DNA of 64,000 nt. Origin: Bacteroidota bacterium. Its GTDB lineage: Bacteria > Bacteroidota > Bacteroidia > AKYH767-A > 2013-40CM-41-45. This document shows positions 19,591 to 32,380 of the stretch, piece by piece. The stretch is taken from positions 238,077 through 302,076 of the forward strand of contig JADKKE010000003.1 in assembly GCA_016720655.1 (NCBI GenBank), written 5' to 3'. Under the pieces are notes generated by a model. It had not been told where the DNA came from and did not search any database. It saw only the letters and a program-made list of their open reading frames with translations. Made by a program: the position numbers and the translations under genes. Each line of letters opens with the position of its first letter. Within the stretch, counting starts at the first letter, position 1.

Positions 19591-20011
19591 AAAATTCTTT
19601 CACCAATTCACTGCATTCATTTTCCATAATGCCACCGATCAGTTTTGTTTTCGGATGAAGAATTTCTTTTGATGTTTTTAAAAACCCACGCTTCGGATCA
19701 GAAGCACCGTAAACGATCATTCCGATTTGCGTCCAGAATCCTGCACCTGCACACATCACACAAGGTTCAAGAGTTACGTACAATGTACATTCGGAAAGAT
19801 ATTTTCCACCCAGAAAATTTGCTGCTGCAGTAAAAGCCTGCATTTCTGCATGCGCAGTTACATCGTTCAGTCGTTCGGTAAGATTATGTCCGCGACCAAT
19901 AATTCTATTCTGACATACAACCACAGCTCCAACGGGAACTTCATCTATTTTCAAAGCAAGCAGGGCTTCTTTGTAGGCCTCCTTCATGTATTGCTGATGT
20001 ATTGTATCCAT
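19574..20011 (-). CDS. tadA: tRNA-specific adenosine deaminase TadA
   Basis: About 145 residues from the ATG at 20011 (MDTIHQQYMKEAYKEALLAL); the in-frame extension to 20044 lacks family similarity. It converts the wobble adenosine of tRNA-Arg(ACG) to inosine. Zinc-site motifs are intact: HAEMQAF (His ligand and catalytic Glu) and PCVMCAGA (two Cys ligands). EVPVGAVVV and GRGHNLTERLNDVTAHAE are typical of the family. Confidence 0.95.
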   Translation of the reverse strand: MDTIHQQYMKEAYKEALLALKIDEVPVGAVVVCQNRIIGRGHNLTERLNDVTAHAEMQAFTAAANFLGGKYLSECTLYVTLEPCVMCAGAGFWTQIGMIVYGASDPKRGFLKTSKEILHPKTKLIGGIMENECSELVKEFFRKKR

Positions 20012-20282
20012 GAGGCTGAAAATACAAATTCCTGTAGATCCCAAACATTCCGTTCATTAAAATGAAGAAAAGACCCCTTTTTCAGAATTTTTCCCGAATA
20101 AAACAAATTGGAATAGGACAAACACCAACAAACAGTAAAATTGTCCATGATAAAAGTCAGGAATTCAGCGAATAAAGCCAGTTTATTCCCTTTAAGAAAT
20201 TTCAGAAAAAAAAAGGCTTTCAAAAATTATGGAATACATTTGTGATGAATTTCAATTTTTAAACCACCTAAAAACAAATAAA

Positions 20283-21047
20283 ATGAAAACCACATTCATG
20301 AAAAAAATCGGATTAACACTATCGCTTGCAATGCTCACTGCAATATTCGTCTCTGCTCAGGGATTTAATGTAGGCGTAAATCTAGGGTATGGTCTCGCTG
20401 CCGGAACTTCTGTGATTGGAGTGAATCAAACAGCTACGACAGCTGAAAATGTAAAAGGATCCTACGGCCAGGGATTAAACTTCGGATTAAATCTGAATTA
20501 CATGTTCAGCGAAAATGTTGGAGCGGATCTTGGATTCGGGATGCTCATGGGAAAAGAATTTACTGTAACAGACAATTCCAGTTCCGGATCAACAGGTGAT
20601 ATGAAGATGAAAGGAAGTATGATTCGCATTATGCCTGGTATTAAAGTTTCTGCAGGTGACGACAAATCCATGAGTCCGTATGGAAGATTTGGTCTCGTCG
20701 TTGGTGTTGCCGGAAAAGTTAAAGAAAAAGATACCTACACAGGCAGTGGTTTCTCAGGAACTTATGAATACGAATATTCCGGCGGAAGTTCTTTCGGATG
20801 GTATGGAGCTTTCGGAATTGCATTTGAACTGAGTGACAAAATCAAACTGAACACCGAGCTGATTACTATCAATCAGACCTACGCTCCGGACAAAGCAGAG
20901 AACACTTCACGGAGTGATGGACAAGCACTTAATCCAACAATTACTTTGGATGATAATGATGTTGCTTCTAATCCGAATACTGGGTTAAAACAATACTTGC
21001 CATTCGGAAGCATCGGCTTGAATGTTGGAGTTCAAATCGGATTCTGA
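20283..21047 (+). CDS. Outer-membrane beta-barrel protein
   Basis: About 254 residues from the ATG at 20283, which begins a signal peptide (MKTTFMKKIGLTLSLAMLTA ... VSAQ). The mature part shows amphipathic strands with Gly/aromatic alternation (FNVGVNLGYGLAAGTS, LNFGLNLNYMFSENVGADLG, WYGAFGIAFELSDKIKLN) and a C-terminal strand ending IGLNVGVQIGF. This fits an OmpA-like or porin-family barrel of unknown ligand. Strong terminator downstream. Confidence 0.82.
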   Translation: MKTTFMKKIGLTLSLAMLTAIFVSAQGFNVGVNLGYGLAAGTSVIGVNQTATTAENVKGSYGQGLNFGLNLNYMFSENVGADLGFGMLMGKEFTVTDNSSSGSTGDMKMKGSMIRIMPGIKVSAGDDKSMSPYGRFGLVVGVAGKVKEKDTYTGSGFSGTYEYEYSGGSSFGWYGAFGIAFELSDKIKLNTELITINQTYAPDKAENTSRSDGQALNPTITLDDNDVASNPNTGLKQYLPFGSIGLNVGVQIGF

Positions 21048-21080
21048 TTTTATAATCTATAGTCTGAAGATTTTTATTGA

Positions 21081-21110
21081 GCGGGTTGCCGGAAGGTGAC
21101 CCGTTTTTTT
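21081..21110 (+). terminator. Intrinsic terminator
   Basis: GCGGGTTGCC-GGAAGG-TGACCCG-type hairpin (CGGGT/ACCCG with an inner CC/GG pairing) followed by seven Ts, 34 bases after the beta-barrel gene. Confidence 0.85.
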
Positions 21111-21341
21111 ATGTCTGATAATTTCATTGGCCAAGAACATATTTGCGTACCCTCGAAAAGGCAAATCTTTTTGATGAATCGAAATATTAATATCCGTGTG
21201 GAAGCATTGGTCTACCCACCGGATTCGAATGCAGGTTTTAGGAAATCTCAGGCTTAATCAAGAACAATTCCGGCTGTATCCCCCTTATTAATTCCTACAC
21301 AGAATTATTTCTACCTTCGCAATATAAATTGATATAGTTTT

Positions 21342-23090
21342 ATGTTACGCACTCATACCTGCGGCGAATTAACGCTGAAAAACGCAGGAAATTCAGTTGT
21401 TCTTTGTGGTTGGCTTCAACGTTCACGCGATTTGGGCGGGATGACTTTTATTGATCTTCGCGACCGTTACGGAATCACTCAGTTGGTTTTTAATATGGAA
21501 ACCAATGCTTCCTTGTGTGAAGCTGCACGGAAGATGGGCAGAGAGTTTGTTATCCGTGTTCATGGAAGGGTGACAGAACGAAGCAATAAGAATCTTAAAA
21601 TGCCTACAGGGGAAATCGAAATTTCTGTCGATTCTTTTGAAATCCTCAACGAAGCGAAAACACCTCCTTTTACTATTGAAGAAAATACAGATGGAGGTGA
21701 AGACCTTCGCATGAAATACCGCTACCTCGATATTCGTCGGTCACCTGTGAAAGAAGCATTATTGCTTCGTGCGCGCGTAGCTGCTGAAACCCGAAATTAT
21801 CTGAACAAAGTTGATTTCATTGAAGTTGAAACACCCGTATTGATTAAATCTACTCCTGAAGGAGCAAGAGATTTTGTTGTGCCTTCCCGAATGAATCCCG
21901 GCGAGTTCTATGCCTTGCCTCAATCCCCGCAAACCTTCAAGCAATTGCTGATGGTAGCCGGGATGGATAAATATTATCAGATCGTAAAATGTTTTCGTGA
22001 CGAAGACCTTCGGGCGGATCGTCAGCCGGAGTTTACACAGATCGATTGCGAAATGAGTTTTGTTGAGCAGGAAGATATTCTCAATACATTCGAAGGATTG
22101 GTACGTCACCTTTTTGATGCCGTAAAAAATTGCAACATTGGTGAGTTGCCAAGAATGACGTATGCTGAGGCCATGCAAAATTATGGCAATGATAAACCGG
22201 ATATCCGGTTTGAGATGAAACTCATCGACTTCAGTACTCTTAGCAAAGGAAAGAATTTCAAAGTATTCGATGAGGCCGGAGTAGTTCTTGCGATTTGCGC
22301 AAAAGGGTGCTCAGAGTATACCCGCAAACAATTGGATGAACTCACCGATTGGGTGAAACGGCCGCAGATCGGAGCAACAGGATTGGTATATGCACGTTAC
22401 AATACAGATGGAAGTATCAAATCTTCCGTTGATAAATTTTATTCGCCGGAAGATCTTAAGCTCTGGATGGAAAAATGCAATGCTGCTCCCGGTGACCTTG
22501 TCCTTATTCTTGCCGGTGAGGAACATAAAACCAGAAAGGCAATGAGTGAATTGCGGCTGGAAATGGGAAGTCGTTTGGGCTTGCGTGATAAAGATAATTA
22601 CCGAGCCTTGTGGGTTCTGGATTTTCCATTGCTGGAATGGAGCGAGGAAACACAACGTTGGCATGCAATGCACCATCCATTCACATCACCAAAACCGGAA
22701 GATGTCGGATTGCTCACCTCGGATCCCGGGAAAGTTAGAGCTAACGCCTACGATATGGTCATCAATGGCGTAGAAGTTGGCGGAGGTTCCATCCGGATTT
22801 TCAATAAAGAGCTTCAGCAGAAAATGTTCGGAATCCTTGGTTTCAGTCCGGAAGATGCACAAGCTCAATTTGGTTTTCTGATGAATGCCTTTGAATTCGG
22901 TGCGCCTCCGCATGGTGGTATCGCATTCGGTTTTGACCGCTTGTGTTCTTTGTTCGGCGGAGCTGATTCCATCCGTGACTACATTGCTTTTCCAAAGAAC
23001 AATGCAGGAAGGGATGTGATGATCGATTCACCCGCAAAAATTTCGGCTGAACAACTCAAAGAATTGCAGATTAGCATTCATAAACCCTGA
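21342..23090 (+). CDS. aspS: Aspartyl-tRNA synthetase
   Basis: 582 residues, normal for the bacterial enzyme that charges tRNA-Asp. Domains in order: the N-terminal OB-fold anticodon-binding domain ([20 protein letters not shown]), the class II catalytic core with motif 2 ([18 protein letters not shown]), the inserted GAD domain (about 290-410), and motif 3 ([10 protein letters not shown]). TACCTTCG at 21312-21319 resembles a -7 box 22 bases before the start. Strong terminator downstream. Confidence 0.97.
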   Translation: MLRTHTCGELTLKNAGNSVVLCGWLQRSRDLGGMTFIDLRDRYGITQLVFNMETNASLCEAARKMGREFVIRVHGRVTERSNKNLKMPTGEIEISVDSFEILNEAKTPPFTIEENTDGGEDLRMKYRYLDIRRSPVKEALLLRARVAAETRNYLNKVDFIEVETPVLIKSTPEGARDFVVPSRMNPGEFYALPQSPQTFKQLLMVAGMDKYYQIVKCFRDEDLRADRQPEFTQIDCEMSFVEQEDILNTFEGLVRHLFDAVKNCNIGELPRMTYAEAMQNYGNDKPDIRFEMKLIDFSTLSKGKNFKVFDEAGVVLAICAKGCSEYTRKQLDELTDWVKRPQIGATGLVYARYNTDGSIKSSVDKFYSPEDLKLWMEKCNAAPGDLVLILAGEEHKTRKAMSELRLEMGSRLGLRDKDNYRALWVLDFPLLEWSEETQRWHAMHHPFTSPKPEDVGLLTSDPGKVRANAYDMVINGVEVGGGSIRIFNKELQQKMFGILGFSPEDAQAQFGFLMNAFEFGAPPHGGIAFGFDRLCSLFGGADSIRDYIAFPKNNAGRDVMIDSPAKISAEQLKELQISIHKP

Positions 23091-23115
23091 TTCTTCAAAT
23101 CCTGAAGAATTCATT

Positions 23116-23159
23116 GAATCCGGACTGAAGCCATCGACTTCTTTCCGGATTCTTTTTTT
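23116..23159 (+). terminator. Intrinsic terminator after aspS
   Basis: GAATCCGG and CCGGATTC arms around about 27 bases (which include a GAAG...CTTC inner pairing), followed by seven Ts. Confidence 0.88.
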
Positions 23160-23337
23160 AAATTCGATGGATTCCTGCCAAAGCGTGAACGTTTAATATT
23201 CTTTCCATTCATCAGCTAAAAATTATTTTTTAAATTCCAAAATAGCCCAAAAGCCAGCACGTTATTCTGCGAATTTCTTCTTTACATTTTCTATTCTATC
23301 CTTACATTTAATCCCACAACCACATTTCTTCCAACCT

Positions 23338-26300
23338 ATGAAACGCACCCGTTTCCTGCTCAGCCTCCTCGGCTTGTTTTTGTTTTCTTGTCTTTCACGG
23401 AATGAAGTCCGTATCTCTAACCGCAATTTTGGCGATGAAATTGAACAACAGCAAAACCTGATTTTTACATTCGATAAAGATTTGGTTCCGGATTCATTAC
23501 TGAATACCTGGGACACAATTCCCTACATGATCTTTTCTCCCGCGGTAAAGGGAAAATTCAAATGGAACACAACACGCGAACTTGTTTTTTCACCCTCCGT
23601 TGGATTTAAAGCATCGACTGATTACAAAGCGGAATTGGCACAGCCACTTTTGCGTTTCACACGCATGAAGTTTCGTCTGGATCCCGGATATGGTGTTGCA
23701 TTCCATACACCCTATCTGAAACTCCAGGAGGTAAAAGGGTATTGGGCGGTTTCGGAAAAGAACCCCGGCGCTGCAGCATTGAAGCTTGCACTTGGTTTTA
23801 ATTATCCGGTTGACCCGGGTACTGCAGCGAAGCTGATGCAATTGTCAGTAGGCACGAAAACGGTAGCTTATGAAATCAGTACGACCGGCGTTTCGTCTAC
23901 CCTTACGCTAGTCGTTGATGGTTTCAACCGCGATTCTCTTCAAGCGGTTCCAATTACTGTTGCCATTGAAAAAGGTTTGAAATGTGCAGAAAGCGAATAC
24001 CTGACGAAAGAAAAAATGGAGCTCCTTGCGACGATTCCTTCGCCGGAAAAACTGGAGATCACACAAGCATTGGGTGAATACGAAGGCAGCAGCGGGATGA
24101 TTCATGTTTATACTTCTCAGTCTATCGATGGAGAAAAAGCCGAGCAGTTTATTCAAGTCAATCCCAAGATTGCCTTTACTGTAGAACTTACCGAGAATGG
24201 ATTTTTCCTGAAAGGAAATTTCACCAGTGGTTCTTCTTATCAGTTGGATATTTCCGATCAATTGAAAGGTACATTGGGAGGTTCGATGGAGAAAAAATTT
24301 TCTTCTCAAGTTGCTTTCGGTGAAATGGCGCCCACGCTCGCTTTTGTGAACACAAAAGGAATTTATCTTTCTACAAAAAGTTCCAGAAATGTTGCCGTAC
24401 GCATCTCCAGTATTCCAAAAGTTGAAGTCAAAGTATGGAGAGTGTATGAAAACAATATCATGCATTATTTGCGTCAGGGGAGAAATACAGACTACTGGTA
24501 CGATGATGAAGGAGAGTACAATTCGAATGGTGATTTCACCTATAATACGTACGACCTGGATTATTTTGGCAGCCAGATCTATCAGCGTACCTACGAAACA
24601 AAAGATCTGGCGAGACAGAATGGTGTTCAGTTGTTGAACCTGAATTTTGAAGAGCTAGGGAGTTTCAAAGGAATTTATCTCGTTCAGGTAGCATCTTCCG
24701 AAAGACAATGGCAAAACACAACCAAGCTGGTCTCCATTTCTGACATTGGAATGATTGTGAAACAAAGTGATGACGATATTCTTGTTTTTGCGAATTCGAT
24801 TAAAACTACTGAACCACTTTCGGGTGCAAGCATTTCTCTGATTACATCCAATAATCAAACCCTGATGACGGCGACTACCAATGGAGACGGAGTGGCTACT
24901 TTTTCCAAAATCAAATCCAAGGGGGTCGATTTTAGAGTGAGTATGGTAACTGCAAAGCACGAAAGTGATTTTAATTACATAACATTTTCGGATTCGAGGG
25001 TGAACAATTCCCGTTTTGATGTTGGAGGGCGCCGCGCTGATGAAACCGGAATGATGGCCTTTCTCTATGGCGACAGAACGATATACAGACCGGGAGAAAC
25101 GATCCACCTCAATACAATTGTTCGCACTGAACAATGGCAAAACGTAAGCGGTGTTCCTGTAAAGGTTACGCTGCTCATGCCCAATGGAAGAGAATTCAAG
25201 ACCATTCGTGGAACGCTCAATAAACAGGGAGCACTTGAAAGTTCTTTTGAATTGCCTCAAGCGGCCTTGACCGGTAATTATGTTGCGGAAGTTTTTAGCT
25301 CCAACGATGTATTGCTTACTTCAGAATATATCAGCGTTGAGGAATTTCTTCCGGATCGTATTGATGTGAAATTAAACCTGAGCAAGGAAGAACTGAAGCC
25401 GGGCGATAGCCTGCGTGTGAACCTTGCCGCACTGAACTTGTTCGGACCTCCTGCAGCAGGAAGAAAATATGAAATGCAGTTTACAGTTCAACGGAAACAA
25501 TTTTCTTCGAAAGATTTCCAGGGCTATGTTTTCGATATTCATACCGACAATAAGGTTGCATTGGCTTCGAATGATGTCCGGGAAGGGATGACAGATACCA
25601 AAGGACTTGCCTCGGAATCATTTCGTGCTAATGCAGAATGGGAAGATGAAGGGCTGATCAGCACCAAGGTATTTGCAACTGTTTTTGATGAAACCGGTCG
25701 GCCGGTGAACAGGGTGAAGAATTTTAACATCTACACACAGGAGGTCTTTTTCGGTATGAAACTGACGGATTACTACATCACCCGTGGCGAATCTTTACGT
25801 GTACCGATGATTGCTACTGATAAAAAAGGAAAAGGAATTGCAACATCTGTGAGCATCTCTGTCGTGAAATATGATTGGTATAGTGTAATTGAGAAAGATG
25901 AATATGGAGGAAGGTATCGTTACATCTCGAAGAAAAGAGAAATTCTGCAAACGCAGCGAACTGTTGATTTTGCGGCAAACGGATATGATTTCGTTTACAC
26001 TCCGCGTGAATCAGGCGAATATGAAATTCGCATTTCAAGGCCCGGTTCAGAACGCTATGTAGCCACGCACTTTTATTCCTTTGGATGGGGATATACAAGC
26101 AACACATCGTTTCAGGTGAACACCGAAGGACAAGTGGATATTCAGGCAGATAAAGAAAAGTATAAAGTTGGTGATAAAGCCCACATACTTTTTAAGGCTC
26201 CTTTCAACGGAAGATTGCTGGTCACTATCGAATGCGACAAAGTGATTGAATACCGATATCTGAATACGGATAAAAAAGCAGCGGTGCTGGATCTTCCTGT

Positions 26301-28764
26301 AAAGGAAGGATACATGCCGAATGTGTACATCACAGCGACCTTGTTCCGGAGTTTGGACGATGGATCCATTCCGTTGACGGTTGGGCATGGTTTTCTTCCA
26401 CTCATTGTTGAGAAAGAGGGTAGTCATCTTCCCGTAACAATTCTTGCTGAAGAAAAATCAAGAAGCAAAACCAAACAGACTATCAAAGTAAAAACGCTCC
26501 CGAAGCAAGATATTGAAGTAACACTTGCTGTTGTGGATGAAGGGATTTTATCTCTGAAAAATTACGAGACACCAGACCCGCATGCGTTCTTTTACCAGAA
26601 GAAAGCACTTTTGGTAAATGCATATGATGTGTATCCCAATTTATTACCGGATCTGAAGCTCAACCGTTCCAGTAGCGGTGGAGATGGTTCCAAAGAATTC
26701 GACATGTCGAAACGTGTGAATCCACTCAACAATAAACGTGTGAAACTAATCGCACTCTGGAGTGGTATCCTTCACACGAATGCGGCCGGTGAAGCAGATT
26801 ATACAATCGATATCCCCCAATTTAGTGGAGACTTGCGCATTATGGCATGTGTTTACAAAGACAAATCTTTCGGCAGTGCAGAGAAGCACATGAAAGTGGC
26901 GGATCCAATTGTTATCAGTCCTTCAATGCCTCGATTCCTTTCTCCAAAGGATACATTGCGCATGCCTGTTACAATTACCAATACAACGGGAAAGGCAACA
27001 TCTGCTTTAGCGAAAATTCATGTAGGCGGTCCATTGAAAATTGTAGGAGAAGATCAAAAAGCAAGTAAGCATTGAAGCGAATTCGAGCAACGTGTGATCT
27101 TCCGCATTGTTGCGGAGGCTGCAATGGGAGAAGCAAATGTGAAAGTGGATGTGAATGCATTCAACGAAACGTTTAGCGATAAAACGGATATTACCGTTCG
27201 TCCTGTTACATCCTTAATCAAGATCAGTGGTTCCGGCGAACTCACAGGAACACAAAATATTGAACTGAAGAATGGTTTTATCCCGGCTACCGCTGCAGCC
27301 AAACTGGTGATCAGCCAAAACCCGCTGGTTCAATTCAGCAAACCACTTTCTTACCTTATCGGGTATCCTTATGGTTGTATTGAGCAAACCACTTCAAAAG
27401 CATTCCCGCAGATTTATTATGCGGACCTGGTGAAGAACATGAAGTTCGGAAGTATGAACGGACAAAGCCCTTCCTATTATGTTCAGCAGGCAATACGCAA
27501 GCTGGAAGGGATGCAGCTGTACAACGGTTCATTGAGTTATTGGCCGGGCGGAGATGATGAAACCTGGTGGGGAACGAATTATGCAATTCATTTTCTGTGT
27601 GAAGCAAAAAAAGCGGGTTATGAAGTGAATGGTCAGATAATTCAACGTGCATTAACATACATGGCACAGAAAGTGAAAACGAGATTGATGGAAGAGGAAT
27701 ACGGGTATTATGATGATCGTGGAGGATTCAGGATCAGAAAGATTTATGCCAAGGAGAATATTTACTCACTCTACCTCCTCGCATTGTATGGCAAAGCGGA
27801 CGTGTCGTCGATGAATTTTTTCAAAGCCAATGCCAAAGACCTTGCTCTCGACTGTCGATACATGCTGGCTTGTACCTATCTCGCCATTGGTGACAGAAAA
27901 AATTATTCCATTTTGATACCCGGCGCATTTCAAGGTGAACAATCCAAAAATGCTTTTAGCGGAAGTTTCTATTCGTATTTAAGAGATGAGGCGCTGGTAT
28001 TGAATGTTATGCTGGATACCGATCCGGAGAATCCTCAGATTCCAATTCTTATCAGACACCTTTCTCAACAAGTGAATAAACAGGAATACCTGAATACTCA
28101 GGAAGCCGCTTATTCATTCCTTGCATTGGGAAAATTTTCCAGGAAAGTTTCTGCAACTCAAATGAGTGCTGATGTGAGTGTAAATGGAAAATCGATCGGA
28201 AAATTCAGTGGATCGGAATTGGTCTTGAAAAAAGGAATTGCCGGACAGAATGTTTCCGTGACAGTAAATGGTACCGGACATCTTTATTATTTCTGGGAAC
28301 AGGAAGGATTGAGCGCAAGTGGTAATGTAAAAGAAGAAGATAAATTCCTGCAGATCCGGAAATCCTTTCTTACGCGTTTCGGTCAGCCTGTTTCAAATTT
28401 AAAGAATATCAAACAAGGCGATCTGATTGTTGTAAAACTGAGTCTAAGCAACCTCGAACGAACATCTGTCGAAAATGTGGTGATTACGGATATGCTGCCT
28501 GCCGGATTTGAAATCGAGAATCCTCGTCTCAATGACTCCAGGGACATGAGCTGGATGAAGGATCAGTCGGATCCGGACTATTTCGATGTGCGTGACGACA
28601 GGATTCACTTCTTTACCTCAGTGAAAGAACGAACAAAAAATTTCTATTACCTGGTTCGGGCGGTAACTCCCGGAAATTTCCAAATGGGTCCGGCCAGTGC
28701 AGATGCTATGTACAATGGTGAATATCATTCTTACAGCGGTTCCGGAACAGTAAACATTCAATAG
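23338..28764 (+). CDS. Bacterial alpha-2-macroglobulin-family lipoprotein (interrupted at 27073 by compensating indels)
   Basis: About 1808 residues. Signal peptide with lipobox LFSC (Cys18), so a periplasmic or outer-membrane-anchored lipoprotein. The MG-domain region includes YGDRTIYRPGETIHL and GNYVAEVFSSND, followed by a bait-region and A2M stretch (TLAVVDEGILSLKNYETPDP). The thioester motif CIEQ is intact (Cys about 1347, codon 27376-27378, in YPYGCIEQTTSKAFPQ), with the alpha-helical thioester domain after it. A TGA at 27073-27075 lies in the same frame as both halves. The likely product between about 27058 and 27092 is read in frame 2 (SIEANSSNV), so one extra A in AAAAA and one later deletion explain it. 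Such proteins trap proteases that breach the outer membrane. pbpC follows, the standard pairing. Confidence 0.9.
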
Positions 28765-28790
28765 ATCATATGGATAGAATTGAGATTTTA

Positions 28791-29024
28791 TTGCCACGAA
28801 TGCACGAATGGATTTTATTATGACACATTGATGGGTGCATTCTTAGTCCTTCTTAATTATGGTGAGATCAAGATTTTATTGCCACGAATGCACGAATGGA
28901 TTTTGTTTTGAAACGTAGAAGGGTGCATTCGTAGTCCTTCTTACTTATAATGAGCTCAAGATGTTATGTCAATGAATGTACGATAGGAGTTTTTATAATT
29001 CTCCTATTCGTGCATTCGTGGCAA
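28791..29024. repeat. Tandem and inverted 'CACGAATGCACGAAT' repeats
   Basis: TTGCCACGAATGCACGAAT occurs at 28791 and 28879 within an imperfect direct repeat of period 88 (which also contains GGGTGCATTC and TAGTCCTTCTTA). It occurs inverted at 29006-29024. Related copies occur at 37955 and 37985. No coding capacity; this is the whole gap between the macroglobulin gene and pbpC. Confidence 0.85.
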
Positions 29025-29053
29025 TACTTACAACTTTAATTAATTCCTTTTAA

Positions 29054-31400
29054 TTGGTACCAATTCAGTCATTTTTGCGGAAATGTCGCAAGTTTTTTTT
29101 CGAGTCAAGAATAGGGAAAGCAATCTCATACTTCCTCTTACTTCCTGTTTTGCTTTTCTTCCTGCTCAATCTTTTTTTTCCATTAAAGACTGCCATTGAT
29201 TATTCCACTGTGATCACAGCGAGAGATGGCACCGTGTTGCAAGCCTTTCTTTCCAGGGATGAAAAATGGAGAATGATGATTGAACCGGAAGAAATCAGTC
29301 CACGGTTGAAAGAAGCGATTCTCTTCAAAGAGGACAAATACTTTTATTATCATCCCGGCATAAACCCGATAGCAATCATTCGTGCTGCTTTTAACAACCT
29401 CTTCCAGGCAAAGCGCACATCCGGGGCTTCCACGATTACCATGCAGGTTGCCCGTCTCCTGTATCCGAGGGAGCGAACCTATTTGAATAAATGCGTCGAA
29501 TTATTCCGGGCACTTCAACTGGAGATGAAATTTTCTAAAAATGAAATTCTTGAGGATGTATTTTAACCTTGTTCCCTATGGTGGAAATATCGAAGGAGTG
29601 AAAGCTGCATCCTTACTTTACTATGGAAGGTTGCCGGATAAATTATCCTTGGGTCAATTGACAACATTGGCGATTATTCCAAATCGTCCGGGTTCCCTTC
29701 GTTTGGGACGAAATTCGGATGCACTGATTGTCGCGAGAAATAAATGGCTGAACCGGATGAAAGCAGGTCGACTGTTTCCTGAAAAGGAAATCGAGGACGC
29801 TTTGAATGAGCCTCTCGATGCCGTACGTTCCGATGCACCGATGCTAGCTCCGCATCTGGCATTCCGATTAAAAAATTTATATCCTCGAATTCCGGTCATT
29901 CATACGACTATTGATCCGATCAAACAACAAAAGGTAGCTGCTATGACTGGAAATTACAGTAAGCGGCTACATGGATTTGGAATTTACAATGCCGCCGTAT
30001 TGGTGGTCAACAACCGAACGCATGCGATTGAAGCATATATCGGATCACCGGATTTCAAAGATGCTATACATGGCGGACAAGTAGATGGAGTCGTTGCCGT
30101 TCGCTCTCCCGGCTCAACACTCAAACCCTTGGTCTACGCTCTTGCGTTCGACCAGGGATTGCTCACTCCCAAAAGAATAATCGCGGATGTACCGGTGAAT
30201 TATGGAGGCTATGCTCCTGAAAATTTCAATTCGAAATTCAACGGGAATGTGACGCTTGAAAATGCATTGATGAATTCCTTGAATGTGCCGGCGGTGAAAA
30301 CTCTCCACCTCATTGGCCTACAAACAATGATTGATAAAATGAAGTTGGCCAATTTCCAACAAACACGCAAAACAGAGAAGTCGCTGGGACTTTCACTCGT
30401 ACTTGGAGGCTGTGGCGTAAAACTGGAAGAACTAACCGGTCTTTTCTCTGCTTTCGGCAACGAAGGAAAATTTTCTCCATTGCAATTCCTGCGGGATGAA
30501 AAGCAATCGATTTCTGTACAATTGGTTTCAGCATCTTCAGCATATATGATTGCTGAAATTCTGTCCCAGGTAAATCGGCCGGAGCTGCCTTCTTTCATCC
30601 AGGAAAACACTATTCATGTTCCACGCATTGCATGGAAAACAGGAACATCCTATGGAAGACGTGATGCCTGGAGCATCGGTTACAATAAAAACTATACGAT
30701 AGGGGTTTGGATTGGAAATTTTAGTGGGGAGGGAATTCCGGAACTGAGTGGTGCAGAGATGGCGACTCCCTTGCTGTTTGAACTGTTCAATACCATTGAT
30801 TACAATGCAAGGAACGATTGGTATGTTCAACCGGAAGCTCTCGATTTTCGCCTTGTGTGTACGGAATCCGGGAAAATACCTTCGAATGATTGTGAGCATA
30901 CAATCATCGACTATTTTTTACCCGGAGTGTCATCGATAGAAAATTGTGATCACCAGAAAGCAGTGGATGTTTCCCCTGACGAAAAAATTTCATATTGTAC
31001 TACCTGTCGGCCTCCAAGCGGTTACAAAACACGTTTGTATCCGAATCTGGAACCTGATCTTTTGTCATTTTATAATTCTGAGCACGTTGCATTCCTAAAA
31101 ATTCCTGAACACAATCCGGAATGTAGTCGAATTTTTTCCGGACATGCACCGATGATTATAAGCCTCGCCGATAACAAAGAATACCTCGTTGAGAAGGGAT
31201 CAGGGAATCAAATGCAATTGAGTTGTACGGCAGCCAACGATGTTTCCGGTGTTTTCTGGTATCTGAACGACCGGTTTTATAAAAAGGGAAAGCCGGATGA
31301 GAAGATTTTTTTCACTCCGGAGGCCGGGGCTTTGAAAATTTCCTGTAGTGATGACAAGGGAAGAAACTCAGATATTCGAATTACGATACGTTACTATTGA
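29054..31400 (+). CDS. pbpC: Penicillin-binding protein 1C (one-base frameshift)
   Basis: Bifunctional peptidoglycan synthase of about 780 residues. One N-terminal helix (FLLLPVLLFFLLNLFF) precedes the GT51 transglycosylase with catalytic EDKYFYYHPG and GASTITMQVARL. Near 29555 a surplus G turns ILEMYFNLVPYGG into ILEDVF-stop; the same protein resumes in the next frame (ORF from 29541). The transpeptidase has SPGSTLKPL (active Ser codon 30114), SLNVPAVKTL (SxN) and KTGTSYGRRDAW (KTG). The C-terminal BiPBP_C domain (about 31090-31400) completes the PBP1C architecture. The start is uncertain: TTG at 29054 is the longest, and TTG at 29072 also fits. Pairing with the macroglobulin gene mirrors yfhM-pbpC of E. 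coli. Confidence 0.93.
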
Positions 31401-32380
31401 ATAGCAATGTTCCGTTTTCTTCCCGAATCAGATGAAAGGGCTCTTCTTTGATGAGTAAAAAACTATCCAGATCGGCATAATCAGCAAGAGCGCACAGATT
31501 CATCCCGGATGAAATGCCGATTGTGGTTTCAACCATGCAGCCGATCATCGTCCTCATTCCATACTTTTTGCTTCACTCAGCAATCGAATTCCATTTTGAT
31601 AGCCCCGGCTTTCATGAGTTTCACATTCACGCCATCAAATTGTTCTGTGAGGAGACCGAAGTCGGCATTGTGTGTTATCGCTTCATCTGCAAATAAAGGA
31701 AACGGGCAATACTTTTTCAGGTACTTACCTTCTTCATCTTTTCCTGCGGGCATGGGTTGTTCAATCAGTTCAACAGGAAGTTTCTTAATTTTTTCAAGGA
31801 AATAAATGCAATGATCAGGATCGGAAAAGGCTTCGTTGGCATCAATCATAATCTTCTGATTGCAGAAGGAGGCAAGGTATTTTGTCATTTCATATCCTTC
31901 ATCAGCATTGATCTTGAGTTTTACAAAAGGAAATCGTGACAATTTATTCTCGGCATAGAAATTCCGTATTAGAGAAGTTTCCATGATTGGGACTGTGTAG
32001 GATGTTTGAATTGATTCCGCTGAGGGGATATTGAGAAAGCCCGGGACAGAAATTCTTTTTCTTTTGGCTTCAAAATGGACCCATGCTGATTCTATTCCGA
32101 ATCGTAAAGCGTATGCAATTCCATGCTGATTGAATACTTCCTTTAGCACTTCGAAGCTGAGTTCTCTTCCGCGTATCGCATTGATGAAAAGCTCCACTTG
32201 AAGCAAAAGTTGTTCCGGAGTTTCCTGATATCGGATATTGGGAGCAGCTTCGCCGGAACCTTCAAATGTCCCATCACTGATGCGAACGATTAGGTTTTTT
32301 TTCTGATCTGTAGCATTCCTGGAAATCTTCCAGGTGTATTTCAGGTCTAATACTATTTCTTGAGCTGTCCAGTTGATCAT
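31381..32380 (-). CDS. Enolase-superfamily dipeptide (L-Ala-D/L-Glu) epimerase-like protein (two frameshifts)
   Basis: The first 265 residues (from 32380) show the N-terminal capping domain and the catalytic barrel: KLKINADEG (KxK base), MIDANEAFSD (first metal ligand), VELIEQPMP (second), LFADEAITHNADF (third), and VKLMKAGAI (second base). A missing G at about 31587 and another at about 31556 break the frame. Restoring them continues through GMRTMIGCMVETTIGISSGM, NLCALADYADLDSFLL and KEEPFHLIREENGTLLFNS to a TAA at 31383-31381. The reconstructed length of about 333 aa is normal. Family members epimerise Ala-Glu dipeptides from peptidoglycan recycling, which suits its convergent neighbour pbpC. 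Substrate inferred. The 3' ends overlap by 20 bases. Confidence 0.85.
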
